64,000 nucleotides of DNA, taken from Acidaminococcus timonensis (GTDB lineage: Bacteria > Bacillota > Negativicutes > Acidaminococcales > Acidaminococcaceae). Positions within the stretch are counted from its first letter, which is position 1. The number at the start of each line of letters is the position of its first letter. The stretch covers positions 930,001-994,000 of the forward strand of contig NZ_FNWH01000006.1 of the NCBI RefSeq assembly GCF_900106585.1. The letters are read 5' to 3'. Shown here piece by piece: positions 33,321 to 42,551 of the stretch. The translations under genes were made by a program, and so were the position numbers. The notes below the pieces were generated by a model, which searched no databases, was not told the origin of the DNA, and worked only from the letters and a program-made list of their open reading frames with translations.

Positions 33321-33794
33321 TTAGTCCACCTGTCCCAGCACATCCAGGCGCTTTACACCGTCGATGAGCCGCAGCTTGTCCAGCAGGGCTTCCATGTCGA
33401 TGTTCAGGTACTTGGTCTCCACGGCGATGGTGGTATTGGCCACGCCCTGCAGAGGCACTCCCTGGTTGATGGTGATCACGCTTCCGCCGTCAGCCGCAAT
33501 GGTATTCAGTACGCTGCTGAGCACACCCGGTTTGTGTTCCAGCAGCAGGGAAATGGTGATGACCTTTTCCTTGCTGGCATCGTAGAAGGGGAACACATAG
33601 TCCTTATATTTGTAGTAGGCGCTCCGGCTCAGTCCCACCTTGTTCACCGCCTCGTTGACGGTCTTCATCTTGCCCCGTTTCAGGATTTCCTTGACCAGAA
33701 TGGTCTTTTTGATGGCTTCGGGAAGGATTTCCTCTTTCACCAGGTAAAACTCTGATTTCTTGTCAATTTTGCTGTCGTCTTTGTTGATTGCCAT
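33321..33794 (-). CDS. ACT-domain protein, PheB/UPF0735 family
   Basis: A 157-residue regulator-like protein. N-terminal part with a winged/HTH-like segment (KTVNEAVNKVGLSRSAYYKYKDYVFPF, about 45-75), then an ACT domain (KEKVITISLLLEHKPGVLSSVLNTIA...). Strong match in layout to B. subtilis PheB, found next to hom-thrB there too. Start ATG 33794 (AAAGGAT upstream); earlier in-frame ATGs exist. It probably binds an amino acid and adjusts the aspartate/aromatic pathway; biochemical role of the family is unproven. Confidence 0.85.
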   Translation of the reverse strand: MAINKDDSKIDKKSEFYLVKEEILPEAIKKTILVKEILKRGKMKTVNEAVNKVGLSRSAYYKYKDYVFPFYDASKEKVITISLLLEHKPGVLSSVLNTIAADGGSVITINQGVPLQGVANTTIAVETKYLNIDMEALLDKLRLIDGVKRLDVLGQVD

Positions 33795-33842
33795 CTGTCT
33801 ATCTATCCTTTCCATAAGAATGTTAATCCTCTGTCGGTAGAC

Positions 33843-33853
33843 ATTATACCACA
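33843..33853 (-). promoter_or_regulatory. Extended -10 promoter of the threonine operon
   Basis: TGTGGTATAAT, 49 bases before the ACT gene start. Confidence 0.55.
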
Positions 33854-33879
33854 GGAAACAGGATTTTACCACCTGTTTG

Positions 33880-34872
33880 TTACTCTTTCTTGGCCGATCG
33901 CTTCATCAGATCCCGGATGGCCTCTGTCACCTGCTTCTTTTCAAACAGTACCTGGTACAGCTGCTCGATGATGGGCATCTCCACCTGGTGATTCCGGGCC
34001 AGTTCCCGCACCACCGGCGTGGCGTTGATCCCTTCGATGACCATCTTCGTACCCCCGGTGATCTCCTCCAGGGTCCTGCCCCGGGCCAGGGCGTACCCGG
34101 CACTCCGGTTGCGGCTCAACGGGCTGGTGCAGGTGGCGATCAAATCTCCCACCCCGGCCAGCCCGAAGAAGGTGGCCCGATGGGCCCCCAGTTTCACCCC
34201 CAGCCGGGTCAGCTCGGCCAGGCCCCGGGTAATCAGGCCGGCCTGGGCGTTTTCTCCGTAGCCCAGCCCGGACAGCATCCCTCCCACCAGGGCAATGCAG
34301 TTCTTCACACATCCGCACAGTTCCACCCCGATCAGGTCGGTGGAAGTGTAGGGCCGAAAGTACCCGTTCATGAAACACTTCTGCAGGAACCGGGCTTCCT
34401 GCAGCTTCCTGCAGGCGATCACCGTGGCCGCCGGCTGCTTCTGGGCGATCTCCCGGGCCAGGTTGGGGCCGCTGAGGGCCGCAATGGCACGGGCCCGGGG
34501 GAAGTTCTCCTCCAGGATCTCCGTCATCAGTTTGTGGGTGGCCAGGTCGAAGCCCTTGGTGCAGGTCAGAAGCACCGTATCCCGGCAGTCGGTGATCTCG
34601 GCCACCTGCCGGGCAATGGCCGCCATGCCCTTGCTGGGCACCACAAAGACCAGCACCGTGGCACCGGCGACTGCTTCTGCCAGGCTGCCGGTCACGGTAA
34701 TGGCCGGATTCAGGGTAAAATCGGGCAGGTAGTCTGCGTTGCAGCGGGATTCCTGGATGCGGGCGGCTTTTTCCGGGTTCCGGGCCCACAGATGGACGGT
34801 GTGCCCGTTGTCCGCCAGGATCTGGGCCAGGACGGTTCCCCAGCTACCTGCCCCGATGACCGATAATTTCAT
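33880..34872 (-). CDS. gpsA: Glycerol-3-phosphate dehydrogenase [NAD(P)+]
   Basis: A 330-residue enzyme reducing dihydroxyacetone phosphate to sn-glycerol-3-phosphate for phospholipids. N-terminal Rossmann GAGSWGTVLAQILADNGH, SGPNLAREIAQKQPAATV, GCVKNCIALVGGMLSGLGYGENAQAGLITRG (with catalytic K), and GLAGVGDLIATCTSPLSRN. Start at 34872 with GGGGAGG; the longer reading is a shadow. Last gene of the long operon, next to plsY, whose substrate it makes. Confidence 0.95.
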   Translation of the reverse strand: MKLSVIGAGSWGTVLAQILADNGHTVHLWARNPEKAARIQESRCNADYLPDFTLNPAITVTGSLAEAVAGATVLVFVVPSKGMAAIARQVAEITDCRDTVLLTCTKGFDLATHKLMTEILEENFPRARAIAALSGPNLAREIAQKQPAATVIACRKLQEARFLQKCFMNGYFRPYTSTDLIGVELCGCVKNCIALVGGMLSGLGYGENAQAGLITRGLAELTRLGVKLGAHRATFFGLAGVGDLIATCTSPLSRNRSAGYALARGRTLEEITGGTKMVIEGINATPVVRELARNHQVEMPIIEQLYQVLFEKKQVTEAIRDLMKRSAKKE

Positions 34873-34884
34873 AGTCGTTTCCTC

Positions 34885-34928
34885 CCCTTTACATGGAAAA
34901 GGAGGTGTGAAAAAATCACACCCCCCAC
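34885..34928 (-). terminator. R2-like hairpin between plsY and gpsA
   Basis: AGGTGTGA-AAAAA-TCACACC stem with T tracts on the minus strand; probably a partial terminator inside the operon. Same stem sequence as R2 hairpin 2. Confidence 0.6.
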
Positions 34929-34931
34929 TAT

Positions 34932-35534
34932 TCATTTTTTCAAATGCCCCTGCCTGATCTTGCTCTCCGTGCCGTTCTTCAGCCGAAGGATATTCTGGTA
35001 ATGGCGGGCCACCACCATGATGGCGCACAGGCTGACGAATACCACCAGCCGCCAGTCATACCCCAGGTACCAGGCGGACAGGGGCGCCGCAATGGCTGCC
35101 AGAATGGATCCCAGGGACACGTACCGGGTTACGAATACGGTGGCCAGCCAGATGGTCAGGGAAAACAGCGCCACTTCAGGCATCAGATACAGCAGGATGC
35201 CCAGGCCCGTGGCCACTCCCTTGCCCCCCTTGAAGCCGCACATCCAGGAGAAGCTGTGACCCGCAATGGCGGCTACGGCGCACACCAGAAGCACCGGCAG
35301 CTCCCCGGAGACGAAATGGTTCACCATGTACAGGGCCAGGACCCCTTTCAGCAGGTCCCCCAGCAGTACAAAGGAAGCCATCCGGGCGCCCACTGTGCGG
35401 AACACATTGGTGGCCCCGATGTTATGGCTGCCGTAGTCTCGGATGTCGATGCCGCAGACCCATTTCACCAGCAGCAGGCCGCTGGAGATGGATCCCAGCA
35501 GATACCCGATGAGTGCACTCCATAGATAGTCCAT
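34932..35534 (-). CDS. plsY: Acyl-phosphate:glycerol-3-phosphate acyltransferase
   Basis: A 200-residue inner-membrane enzyme with about five spans that moves an acyl group from acyl-phosphate to G3P. Conserved loops: GSISSGLLLVKWVCGIDIRDYGSHNIGATNVFRTVG (motif 1, with S/G/N residues), GHSFSWMCGFKGGKGVATGLG (motif 2) and the C-terminal ARHYQNILRLKNGTE (motif 3). Between der and gpsA; a natural lipid pair with gpsA. Confidence 0.95.
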   Translation of the reverse strand: MDYLWSALIGYLLGSISSGLLLVKWVCGIDIRDYGSHNIGATNVFRTVGARMASFVLLGDLLKGVLALYMVNHFVSGELPVLLVCAVAAIAGHSFSWMCGFKGGKGVATGLGILLYLMPEVALFSLTIWLATVFVTRYVSLGSILAAIAAPLSAWYLGYDWRLVVFVSLCAIMVVARHYQNILRLKNGTESKIRQGHLKK

Positions 35535-35549
35535 GATCGTTCCCCGTCC

Positions 35550-36881
35550 TTACGCCTCGTCCTCGTTCTTGCCCCGGACGATGATGTTGATGGGCGTGCC
35601 CTTGAACCCAAAGGCTTCCCGCAGTTGGTTTTCCAGATACCGCTGGTAGGAGAAATGCATGATTTCCGGCTCGTTGCAGAAAATCACGAAGGTGGGCGGC
35701 TTGACCTTCACCTGGGTGGTGTACAGGATCTTCAGCCGCTTGCCCTTTTCCATGGGCGGCTGGTTCATGGCCACGGCGTCGATGACCACCTGGTTCAGCA
35801 CACTGGTAGCCACCCGCATGGAGTTGGCTTCGGCGGCGTCCCGGATCATCTCCGGCAGCCGGCTGATCCGCTGCTGGGTCAGGGCGGACACATACACCAC
35901 ATTGGCGTAGGGCATGAAGATCAGTTCGTTGCGGATCGTTTTGGTGAATTCTTCCGTGCTCATGACGGTCTTGTTGGGATATAGATCCCATTTGTTCACC
36001 ACGATCACAATGCCCTTGCCTGCCTCGTGGGCGTAGCCGGCGATCTTCTTGTCCTGTTCCGTGATGCCTTCCACGGCGTTCAGCACCAGAAGGACCACAT
36101 CGCTGCGGTCCACGGCCCGCAGGGTGCGGATGATGGAATATTTTTCAATGGGTTCGTCGATCTTGCCTTTCCGGCGCATGCCGGCGGTGTCGATGAAGAG
36201 ATAGGTCTGGCCGTCCTTTTCCACAGGCACGTCGATGGCGTCCCGGGTGGTGCCGGCCACATCGCTGACGATGCTCCGGGTCTGGCCGATGATGTCATTG
36301 AAGATGGAAGATTTGCCCACGTTGGGCCGGCCGATGATGGCCACTTTGATCACATCTTCATCTTCATCGTCATCGTCCCCCTCTTTGGGGAATTTCTCCA
36401 CGATGGCATCCAGCAGGTCCCCCAGGTTCAGTTTATTGGAAGCGGAGATCAGGTAGGGTTCCCCAATCCCCAGGTTGTAGAATTCGTAGGCTTCGGCTTC
36501 CTGTTTGGGCGTATCCGCCTTGTTCACAGCCAGGATCACCGGCTTTCTGGACTGGCGCAGCAGTTTGGCCACTTCCATATCGTCGGTGGTGATGCCCGTA
36601 CGGGCGTCACACACGAACAGGATCACATCCGCTTCCCGGATGGCGATTTCCGCCTGTTCCCGGATGGAAACGGCGATGGAATCCGTGTTCTGCATCTCGA
36701 TACCGCCGGTATCCACCATGGTGAATTTCCGGTCCAGCCATTCGGCATCGGCATAGAGACGGTCACGGGTCACCCCGGGAGTGTCTTCAACAATGGAGAT
36801 CCGGCTGTCGGCGAATATATTAAATAGTGTTGATTTGCCGACGTTGGGTCTGCCGACAATGGCAACTATGGGTTTGCTCAT
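35550..36881 (-). CDS. der: Double-domain ribosome assembly GTPase
   Basis: A 443-residue EngA/Der with two tandem G domains (GRPNVGKST near 10-18; GRPNVGKSS near 186-194; DTPG and DTAG motifs; NKAD and NKWD) and a C-terminal KH-like domain (TTQVKVKPPTFVIFCN). The linker between G domains is strongly acidic (EGDDDDEDED). Essential for 50S maturation. Sixteen bases upstream of plsY. Confidence 0.96.
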   Translation of the reverse strand: MSKPIVAIVGRPNVGKSTLFNIFADSRISIVEDTPGVTRDRLYADAEWLDRKFTMVDTGGIEMQNTDSIAVSIREQAEIAIREADVILFVCDARTGITTDDMEVAKLLRQSRKPVILAVNKADTPKQEAEAYEFYNLGIGEPYLISASNKLNLGDLLDAIVEKFPKEGDDDDEDEDVIKVAIIGRPNVGKSSIFNDIIGQTRSIVSDVAGTTRDAIDVPVEKDGQTYLFIDTAGMRRKGKIDEPIEKYSIIRTLRAVDRSDVVLLVLNAVEGITEQDKKIAGYAHEAGKGIVIVVNKWDLYPNKTVMSTEEFTKTIRNELIFMPYANVVYVSALTQQRISRLPEMIRDAAEANSMRVATSVLNQVVIDAVAMNQPPMEKGKRLKILYTTQVKVKPPTFVIFCNEPEIMHFSYQRYLENQLREAFGFKGTPINIIVRGKNEDEA

Positions 36882-36902
36882 GGAATGTTCCTCTTTCGTT
36901 CT

Positions 36903-37949
36903 TCAGCATTTTTTCCCGTAGGAAAGAGAGCGCAGGGCCGCGGCCAGGTCTCCGGTACAATAGGTCCGCACCTGCCGCAGCTGTCCTGCCTCTGTACACC
37001 CGGTGAGGGTGTAGAAATCTTTCACGGCCTCCTGCAGCCGCCCGATCCAGTCGATGGTATAGCGGGTCCCCCGTTCCTGGACTGAACGGAGGATATTTCC
37101 GGCCATCCCCACTGCATTGGCGCCCAGTACCTGGGCTTTGAACACATCCAGTGCCGTCCGGATCCCTCCGGAGGCAATGATGCCCTGCTGCCAGCCCCGG
37201 GCCTCCACCACTTCACACAGTGACAGGGCGGAGGGGATGCCCCAGCGGGACAGTTCCCCGTTCCCTTCCGGGTAGCGGCAGCTTTCGATGGCCGGGAAGT
37301 TGGTGCCCCCGGCACCGCCGGTATCCAGGATGGATGCCCCGGCCTCCAGCAGCTTTCTGGCGTCTTCCCGATCCATCCCGCAGCCGGTCTCTTTGACGAT
37401 CACCGGCACGGAGACACTGGCACAGATCTCTCCGATCTGCTCCAGCCAGTGGGAAAAATCCCGGTCCCCTTCTTCCATGGCCAGTTCCTGGGCACTGTTC
37501 AGATGGATCTGCAGTGCCCGGGCCCCGATCATGTCCACCGCCCGCTGTGCCTCCTCCGGTCCTGCCAGCGCACTGACGTTGGCGAACAGGATCCCATCAG
37601 GGTTGGCTTTGCGGACGATGGTGAAGGTGTCCTCATGCAGGCCTTTGCGCACGGCCCCGTACTGGGACCCCACCGCCATGGCACAACCCGTCTCCCGGGC
37701 CACCACAGCCAGCTTTTCGTTGATCCGCTTCACCCCGTCGGCGCCACCGGTGATGGCATTGATGATCAGGGGGGAAGAAAGGGTCCCCACCCCGGGCAGG
37801 GTGGTGGAAAGGTCCACTTTCCGCCGATCCACCTGGGGCAGGCACCGGTGCATCACCTGCACATCAGAAAAGCCGGTGGCGCAAGGACCATCGTCAAGGT
37901 GCAGGGCATACTTGATATGATCGATTTTACGGCTCTCCCGGCTTTTCAT
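36903..37949 (-). CDS. fni: Type 2 isopentenyl-diphosphate isomerase
   Basis: A 348-residue FMN- and NADPH-dependent enzyme swapping IPP and DMAPP. N-terminal RKIDHIKYAL and the TIM barrel with INAITGGADGVKRIN, AVGSQYGAV, HLNSAQELAMEEGDRDF (the Q-E pair near the active site), and VIVKETGCGM, SGGIRTALDVFKA, GMAGNILR for FMN phosphate. A functional match to the neighbouring IspH, which makes IPP/DMAPP. GAGAGG before the ATG. Confidence 0.94.
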   Translation of the reverse strand: MKSRESRKIDHIKYALHLDDGPCATGFSDVQVMHRCLPQVDRRKVDLSTTLPGVGTLSSPLIINAITGGADGVKRINEKLAVVARETGCAMAVGSQYGAVRKGLHEDTFTIVRKANPDGILFANVSALAGPEEAQRAVDMIGARALQIHLNSAQELAMEEGDRDFSHWLEQIGEICASVSVPVIVKETGCGMDREDARKLLEAGASILDTGGAGGTNFPAIESCRYPEGNGELSRWGIPSALSLCEVVEARGWQQGIIASGGIRTALDVFKAQVLGANAVGMAGNILRSVQERGTRYTIDWIGRLQEAVKDFYTLTGCTEAGQLRQVRTYCTGDLAAALRSLSYGKKC

Positions 37950-37985
37950 GAGTTATGATCCTCTCTTACGAGTTCTTGTCAGATC

Positions 37986-40028
37986 TTATTTACGGGCTTC
38001 AGCTTCAGCTTCTGCCAGTTTTTCGCCCAGATCCTGGGACAGAGCACCTTTTTTGCCCAGGTATTGACGCATTTCAGCTTTTTCAGCGTCTTCCTTGGCT
38101 TTGGTGATGCTCAGAGCGATCTTCTTGTGTTCCGTGTCCACACGCAGGACCTTCACTTTGACTTCCTGGCCGATTTCCAGGACATCTTCCGGTTTGTCGA
38201 TGCGCTGTTCAGCGATTTCGGAGATGTGGATCATGCCTTCGTTCTTGTCGTTCAGTTTGACAATGGCGCCGAAGGGCAGGAACCGTACCACTTTACCGGT
38301 CACAACGTCGCCCACTTTGAATTCCTTGGCAGCGGTCACCCAGGGATCTTCCTGCAGAGCCTTGATGGACAGGCTGATACGACCCTTTTCTTCGTCCAGG
38401 CCCTTGATGTACACATTGACTTTTTCGCCCACTTTGTACAGGTCAGCCGGTTTCACGCTGCGATCCCAGGACACTTCAGAGATGTGTACCAGGCCCTGTA
38501 CCATGGGAGCGATCTCCACGAACATACCGAAGTCAACGATGCTCTTGATGGTACCTTCAACGGTTTCGCCTTCATGGAAGGTCTGGAAAGCTTTTTCCAG
38601 GGCTTCATGACGTTCTTCTTCCCGTTTGGCTCTTTCTTCCTTCCAGGCAGCGTTCTTGGCAGCCCGTTCTTCACGCAGAACGTTTCTGCGGGAGAATACC
38701 AGGCGTTTCTTTTCCGGATTGATTTCCAGCAGAGAAACTTCCAGATCCTTGCCTTCATATTCTTTTACATCATCCACATGCTTCAGATCCAGGTGAGAAG
38801 CGGGGATGAAACCGGTCAGTCCTTCGTAGGAAACGGTCAGTCCGCCTTTCACAGCCCGCAGGCCCTTTACTTGGACGGTCTTCTTGTCAGCCAGTTGTTC
38901 CGGCAGTTTCAGCCAAGCCTGATCGGCTTCAGCCTTGATTTTGCTCAGGACAACCAGACCATCCTGGTTTTCGCTGGCGATGACTTTCAGGGTAACTTTG
39001 TCGCCCGGTTTCACAGTAGGGGCAACAGTGTCTTTGGTGCCACCTGCAACCCATTGATCGAATGCAACAGACCCTTCGCTCTGATAGCCGAAGTCCACAA
39101 CGACCTCGTCATCGGTTACTTCTACAACAGTGGCATCCACAATCATGCCAATGTGCAGTTTCATGCATTCCTGTTCGCCCAGCAAGCTTTCCATCGTTTC
39201 CATAGTTCCAATAGCCTCCTCAATAATTTCCTGCGGCGTCGATGCGCCAGCAGTGATGCCAATTTTATGTGCTCCGGCCAGCATTGGTCCAGTGATCTCG
39301 CTGGCGTCCTGCAAAAGATAGGAACGGGGGTTGATTTCCCTGGCCAGTTCCCACAGGTGTCTCGTGTTCGCGCTGTTCTTGCCGCCAAACACGAAGAAAA
39401 CATCTGTTTTCCCGGCCAGCTGCCGTGCGGCAGCCTGTCGTTCTGCGGTGGCAGTGCAAATGGTTCGCACGACTTTATAGTCGCCCGGACGTTTCTCCTG
39501 AGCCATTCGAAGCAGAAGGTTAAACTTCTCAGCTTCAAAAGTCGTCTGACTGACTACCCCAAACTTATCTTTTTCAGGAAGAGATCCAAGATCATCGGGT
39601 GTTTCGATGACCACAGAATCACTGCCTGCCCAAGCCTTGATACTTTGCACCTCAGGATGACGCTTTTCCCCAATAATGATTACGAAACGGCCTTCCCTTG
39701 CCAGTTCAGCAGCCGTTTTCTGTGCTTTCCGCACATGAGGACAAGTGGCATCGATGATGTTCAGTCCCCGGTGCCGGGCCTCCTCATAAAGAGCGGGCCC
39801 CACGCCGTGGGAACGGAATATGACTATATCACCAGCCGCGAATTCAGCCAGCTTCTCCTTACATTCTACACCTTGCTGTCGCAGTTTCTCAACAACACGG
39901 GGATTATGAACCAATTCACCCAGAGTGGCAATACTATTATTATACCCTTTTGTTTGCAGTTCTGCAACGTGTATTGCTCTTTTTACGCCATAACAAAAGC
40001 CACAGGGGTCTGCAACGTAGATTTTCAT
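37986..40028 (-). CDS. ispH-rpsA: Bifunctional IspH / ribosomal S1 fusion protein
   Basis: A 680-residue fusion. Residues 1-280: 4-hydroxy-3-methylbut-2-enyl diphosphate reductase with the three [4Fe-4S] cysteines in DPCGFCYG (C12), DATCPHV (about 96) and RTICTAT (about 192), plus E and T/S of the active site; last step of the MEP pathway. Residues about 295-650: four S1 RNA-binding domains (VVDFGYQSEGSV; GLRAVKGGLTVSYEGLTGFIP; IVDFGMFVEIAPMVQGLVHI; FLPFGAIVKLNDKNEGMIHI). The last two repeats fit S1 best. The fusion is known in Clostridia and Negativicutes. ATGA overlap with plsC. Confidence 0.95.
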   Translation of the reverse strand: MKIYVADPCGFCYGVKRAIHVAELQTKGYNNSIATLGELVHNPRVVEKLRQQGVECKEKLAEFAAGDIVIFRSHGVGPALYEEARHRGLNIIDATCPHVRKAQKTAAELAREGRFVIIIGEKRHPEVQSIKAWAGSDSVVIETPDDLGSLPEKDKFGVVSQTTFEAEKFNLLLRMAQEKRPGDYKVVRTICTATAERQAAARQLAGKTDVFFVFGGKNSANTRHLWELAREINPRSYLLQDASEITGPMLAGAHKIGITAGASTPQEIIEEAIGTMETMESLLGEQECMKLHIGMIVDATVVEVTDDEVVVDFGYQSEGSVAFDQWVAGGTKDTVAPTVKPGDKVTLKVIASENQDGLVVLSKIKAEADQAWLKLPEQLADKKTVQVKGLRAVKGGLTVSYEGLTGFIPASHLDLKHVDDVKEYEGKDLEVSLLEINPEKKRLVFSRRNVLREERAAKNAAWKEERAKREEERHEALEKAFQTFHEGETVEGTIKSIVDFGMFVEIAPMVQGLVHISEVSWDRSVKPADLYKVGEKVNVYIKGLDEEKGRISLSIKALQEDPWVTAAKEFKVGDVVTGKVVRFLPFGAIVKLNDKNEGMIHISEIAEQRIDKPEDVLEIGQEVKVKVLRVDTEHKKIALSITKAKEDAEKAEMRQYLGKKGALSQDLGEKLAEAEAEARK

Positions 40029-40627
40029 GAATTTCTGTCCTTGTGAGCGTCCATGAGAGCCTGGATTTCCTCCATCAGCTTCTCGCTCAGTTCCTCCACT
40101 TCCAGTTTTGTCCCTTTTTCATCTTCCAGGTCCATGGGTTTGCCGAAGACCACGGTCACCTTCGGCCAGAAGCTGCTGCGCCGTTTCAGGTCGCTGCCCA
40201 GGATGCAGGTGGGCACCACAGCAGCCCGTCCCTTCAGGGCAATGGCCAGAGCTCCGGGCTGGGCCTTCCCCAGCCGGCCGTCTTTGCTGCGGGTCCCTTC
40301 CGGGAAGATCCCCAGCACTTCACGGTGCTTCAGGATGGTCAGCGCCGTACGGATGGCGTGGGCATCCCCGGCTCCCCGGTGGACCGGGAAGGCTCCCAGG
40401 CTCTTATACAGAGGCCCCAGGATGGGTACGAACAGCTCGCTCTTGGCCATGAAATGCACCGGCCGGGAAGATGCGGTCCCCACCATGGGCGGATCCAGCA
40501 GGCTCACATGGTTGCAGGCAATGACCACGGGTCCTGTCTTCGGGATGTTCTCCCGGCCGATCACCTTCAGCCGGTAAACAATCCGGAACAGGATGGAAAA
40601 GATGAATTGTACGAACCGATACCACAT
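40025..40627 (-). CDS. plsC: 1-acyl-sn-glycerol-3-phosphate acyltransferase
   Basis: A 200-residue membrane-bound enzyme making phosphatidate. One N-terminal anchor (FVQFIFSILFRIVYRL), NHVSLLDP (H-x4-D catalytic motif, about 39-46), FPEGTRSKDG (motif III) and CILGSD. Overlaps cmk by one base (TAATG) and ispH-rpsA by ATGA. With plsY and gpsA it completes phosphatidate synthesis in this operon. Confidence 0.94.
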   Translation of the reverse strand: MWYRFVQFIFSILFRIVYRLKVIGRENIPKTGPVVIACNHVSLLDPPMVGTASSRPVHFMAKSELFVPILGPLYKSLGAFPVHRGAGDAHAIRTALTILKHREVLGIFPEGTRSKDGRLGKAQPGALAIALKGRAAVVPTCILGSDLKRRSSFWPKVTVVFGKPMDLEDEKGTKLEVEELSEKLMEEIQALMDAHKDRNS

Positions 40628-41292
40628 TATAATACCTTTCCTGCCATCTGGGCAATCTGTTCTGTGACTTCATCGATGGAAAGTGCGGTGGAATCCAGAT
40701 AATGGGCATCTTCTGCACAGCGCAGGGGGGAGATTTCCCGGTTTTCGTCCAGTTCGTCCCGCTGGGCGATCCGTTTCTCCAGATCGGCCAGATCCACAGG
40801 CACGCCCTTTTCCTTCAGTTCCAGGTACCGGCGTCTGGCCCGTTCCTCCACAGAGGCCGTCAGGAACACTTTCAGCTGGGCCCCCGGGAACACCACGGTG
40901 CCGATGTCGCGGCCATCCATGACCACGCCCCCGGCTTCCCCGATCTTCCGCTGGGCTGCCACCATGGCAGTCCGCACGCCCCCTACAGCCGCCACCCGGG
41001 ACACGTTCCGGGATACTTCCAGGCTGCGGATGGCATCGGTCACTTCCCGGCCGTCCACAAACACCCGGTTGGCCCCGTCCCTGTACTGGAAGGTGATGCG
41101 GATCCGGTTGGCGATGGCGGTCACCTCTTCTTCACTGAAGGGCCGGCCGCTTTCCAGGAAGCACAGGGTCACAGTTCGGTACATGGCACCGGTGTCGATG
41201 TAGGCGTACCCCAGCCGGGCCGCCACCTTTTTGGCGATGGTGCTCTTCCCGGCACCGGCGGGGCCATCGATGGCAATGATGATCTTTTTCAC
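40627..41292 (-). CDS. cmk: Cytidylate kinase
   Basis: A 221-residue nucleotide kinase phosphorylating CMP/dCMP. P-loop IDGPAGAGKST (8-18), DTGAMYR, ADLEKRIAQRDELDENREISPL (lid and NMP-binding), MDGRDIGTVVFP. A GTG at 41292 with GAGGA eight bases upstream is preferred; it overlaps the baiN stop (GTGA). In Firmicutes cmk-plsC-ispH/rpsA is a classic run. Confidence 0.94.
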   Translation of the reverse strand: MKKIIIAIDGPAGAGKSTIAKKVAARLGYAYIDTGAMYRTVTLCFLESGRPFSEEEVTAIANRIRITFQYRDGANRVFVDGREVTDAIRSLEVSRNVSRVAAVGGVRTAMVAAQRKIGEAGGVVMDGRDIGTVVFPGAQLKVFLTASVEERARRRYLELKEKGVPVDLADLEKRIAQRDELDENREISPLRCAEDAHYLDSTALSIDEVTEQIAQMAGKVL

Positions 41293-42551
41293 TTGGTTTC
41301 CTCTTTTCCCCATTCAGCGGCATGGGTGCCTGCCACGTAGCCCGACGAAAAGGCTGCCTGCAGGTTGTAGCCGCCGGTATATCCGTCCACATCCATCACT
41401 TCGCCTGCAAAGTACAGGTTCGGCACCTTCCTGGAAGCGAAGGTGGAGGGATTGATTTCTCTGGTGCTGACCCCGCCGGCCGTAACAATGGCTTCGGCCA
41501 GGGGGCGTGTGCCCGTCAGGGGCACGGTGAATCCCTTCAGAGTTTCCACCAGGCGCTGGCGCTCCTTCCGGGTGATCTGGTTCACTTCCTGCTCCGGTCT
41601 CAGACAGGCCCCGTCAATGACGGCCGGGATCAGGCTCTGGGGCAGCAGGTCGTGGAGGCCGCTTTTCATCTGCTTCCGGCTGTATTTGGCAAAATCCCGC
41701 TGCACCCGGGCGTCCAGTTGTTCCACGGTAAGGGCCGGCTTCAAATCGATGGAAAGGTCCAGCAGGGCCTTCGGGTCCTTCTGCCAGGCCCCGGAGGCTG
41801 CCCGGGAAAGGGTCAGGATGATGGGACCGCTGACCCCGAAATGGGTGAACAGCATCTCCCCGAATTCCTGGCCCAGCACCCTGTCCCCCTGGAGCAGGGT
41901 GGCCCGCACGTTCCGCAGGCTCAGGCCCTGGAGGCTCCGGATCCGGTCATCGTCCGATTCCAGGGGCACCAGGGCCGGTTTGGGCGGTACGATGGTGTGC
42001 CCGGCCTCCCGGGCCAGCCGGTACCCGTCGCCGGTGGACCCGGTCCGGGGATAGGAAGCCCCGCCGGTGGCAATGATCACCGCATCCGCCGGATAATGAT
42101 TGCCCTGTCCGTCGATGACACCGGTGACCCGGTCTCCTGCCAGCTCCAGGTGTTCCACCCGTTTGTCCTTCAGAAGGCGCACATGGAGGTCCCGGAGGAT
42201 CTTCTCCAGGGTCTTCACCACATCCAGGGCCCTGTCGCTCTGGGGAAATACCCGGCCGCCCCGCTCCACCTTCACCGGCAGGCCGTTCTGTTCCAGCAGT
42301 TCCATTATATCCCGATTGGTGAAGGAATGGAAAGCCCCAAACAGGAATTTTCCGTTGCCGGGGATCATGGAGATCATGTCCCTCATGTCGCAGGCATTGG
42401 TGATGTTGCAGCGGCCCTTGCCGGTGATCATCAGTTTCCGCCCGGCCATGCCCATCTTTTCCAGCAGGGTCACCCGGGCCCCGCTCCTGGCTGCAGAGAT
42501 GGCGGCCAGGAAGCCGGCGGCACCGGCCCCGATTACAAGCACCCTACTCAT
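41289..42551 (-). CDS. BaiN/RdsA-type flavoprotein (HI0933 family)
   Basis: A 420-residue FAD-binding oxidoreductase. N-terminal GAGAAGFLAAISAARSGARV dinucleotide-binding loop, GRKLMITGKGRCNITNA, middle insertion domain (about 190-340), and C-terminal AIVTAGGVSTREINPSTFASRKVPNLYFAGEVMDVDGYTGGYNLQAAFSSG. This is the widespread NAD(P)/FAD-dependent family that includes BaiN; real substrate unknown in most bacteria. Sits in the core operon between rluB and cmk, overlapping both. Confidence 0.88.
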   Translation of the reverse strand: MSRVLVIGAGAAGFLAAISAARSGARVTLLEKMGMAGRKLMITGKGRCNITNACDMRDMISMIPGNGKFLFGAFHSFTNRDIMELLEQNGLPVKVERGGRVFPQSDRALDVVKTLEKILRDLHVRLLKDKRVEHLELAGDRVTGVIDGQGNHYPADAVIIATGGASYPRTGSTGDGYRLAREAGHTIVPPKPALVPLESDDDRIRSLQGLSLRNVRATLLQGDRVLGQEFGEMLFTHFGVSGPIILTLSRAASGAWQKDPKALLDLSIDLKPALTVEQLDARVQRDFAKYSRKQMKSGLHDLLPQSLIPAVIDGACLRPEQEVNQITRKERQRLVETLKGFTVPLTGTRPLAEAIVTAGGVSTREINPSTFASRKVPNLYFAGEVMDVDGYTGGYNLQAAFSSGYVAGTHAAEWGKEETK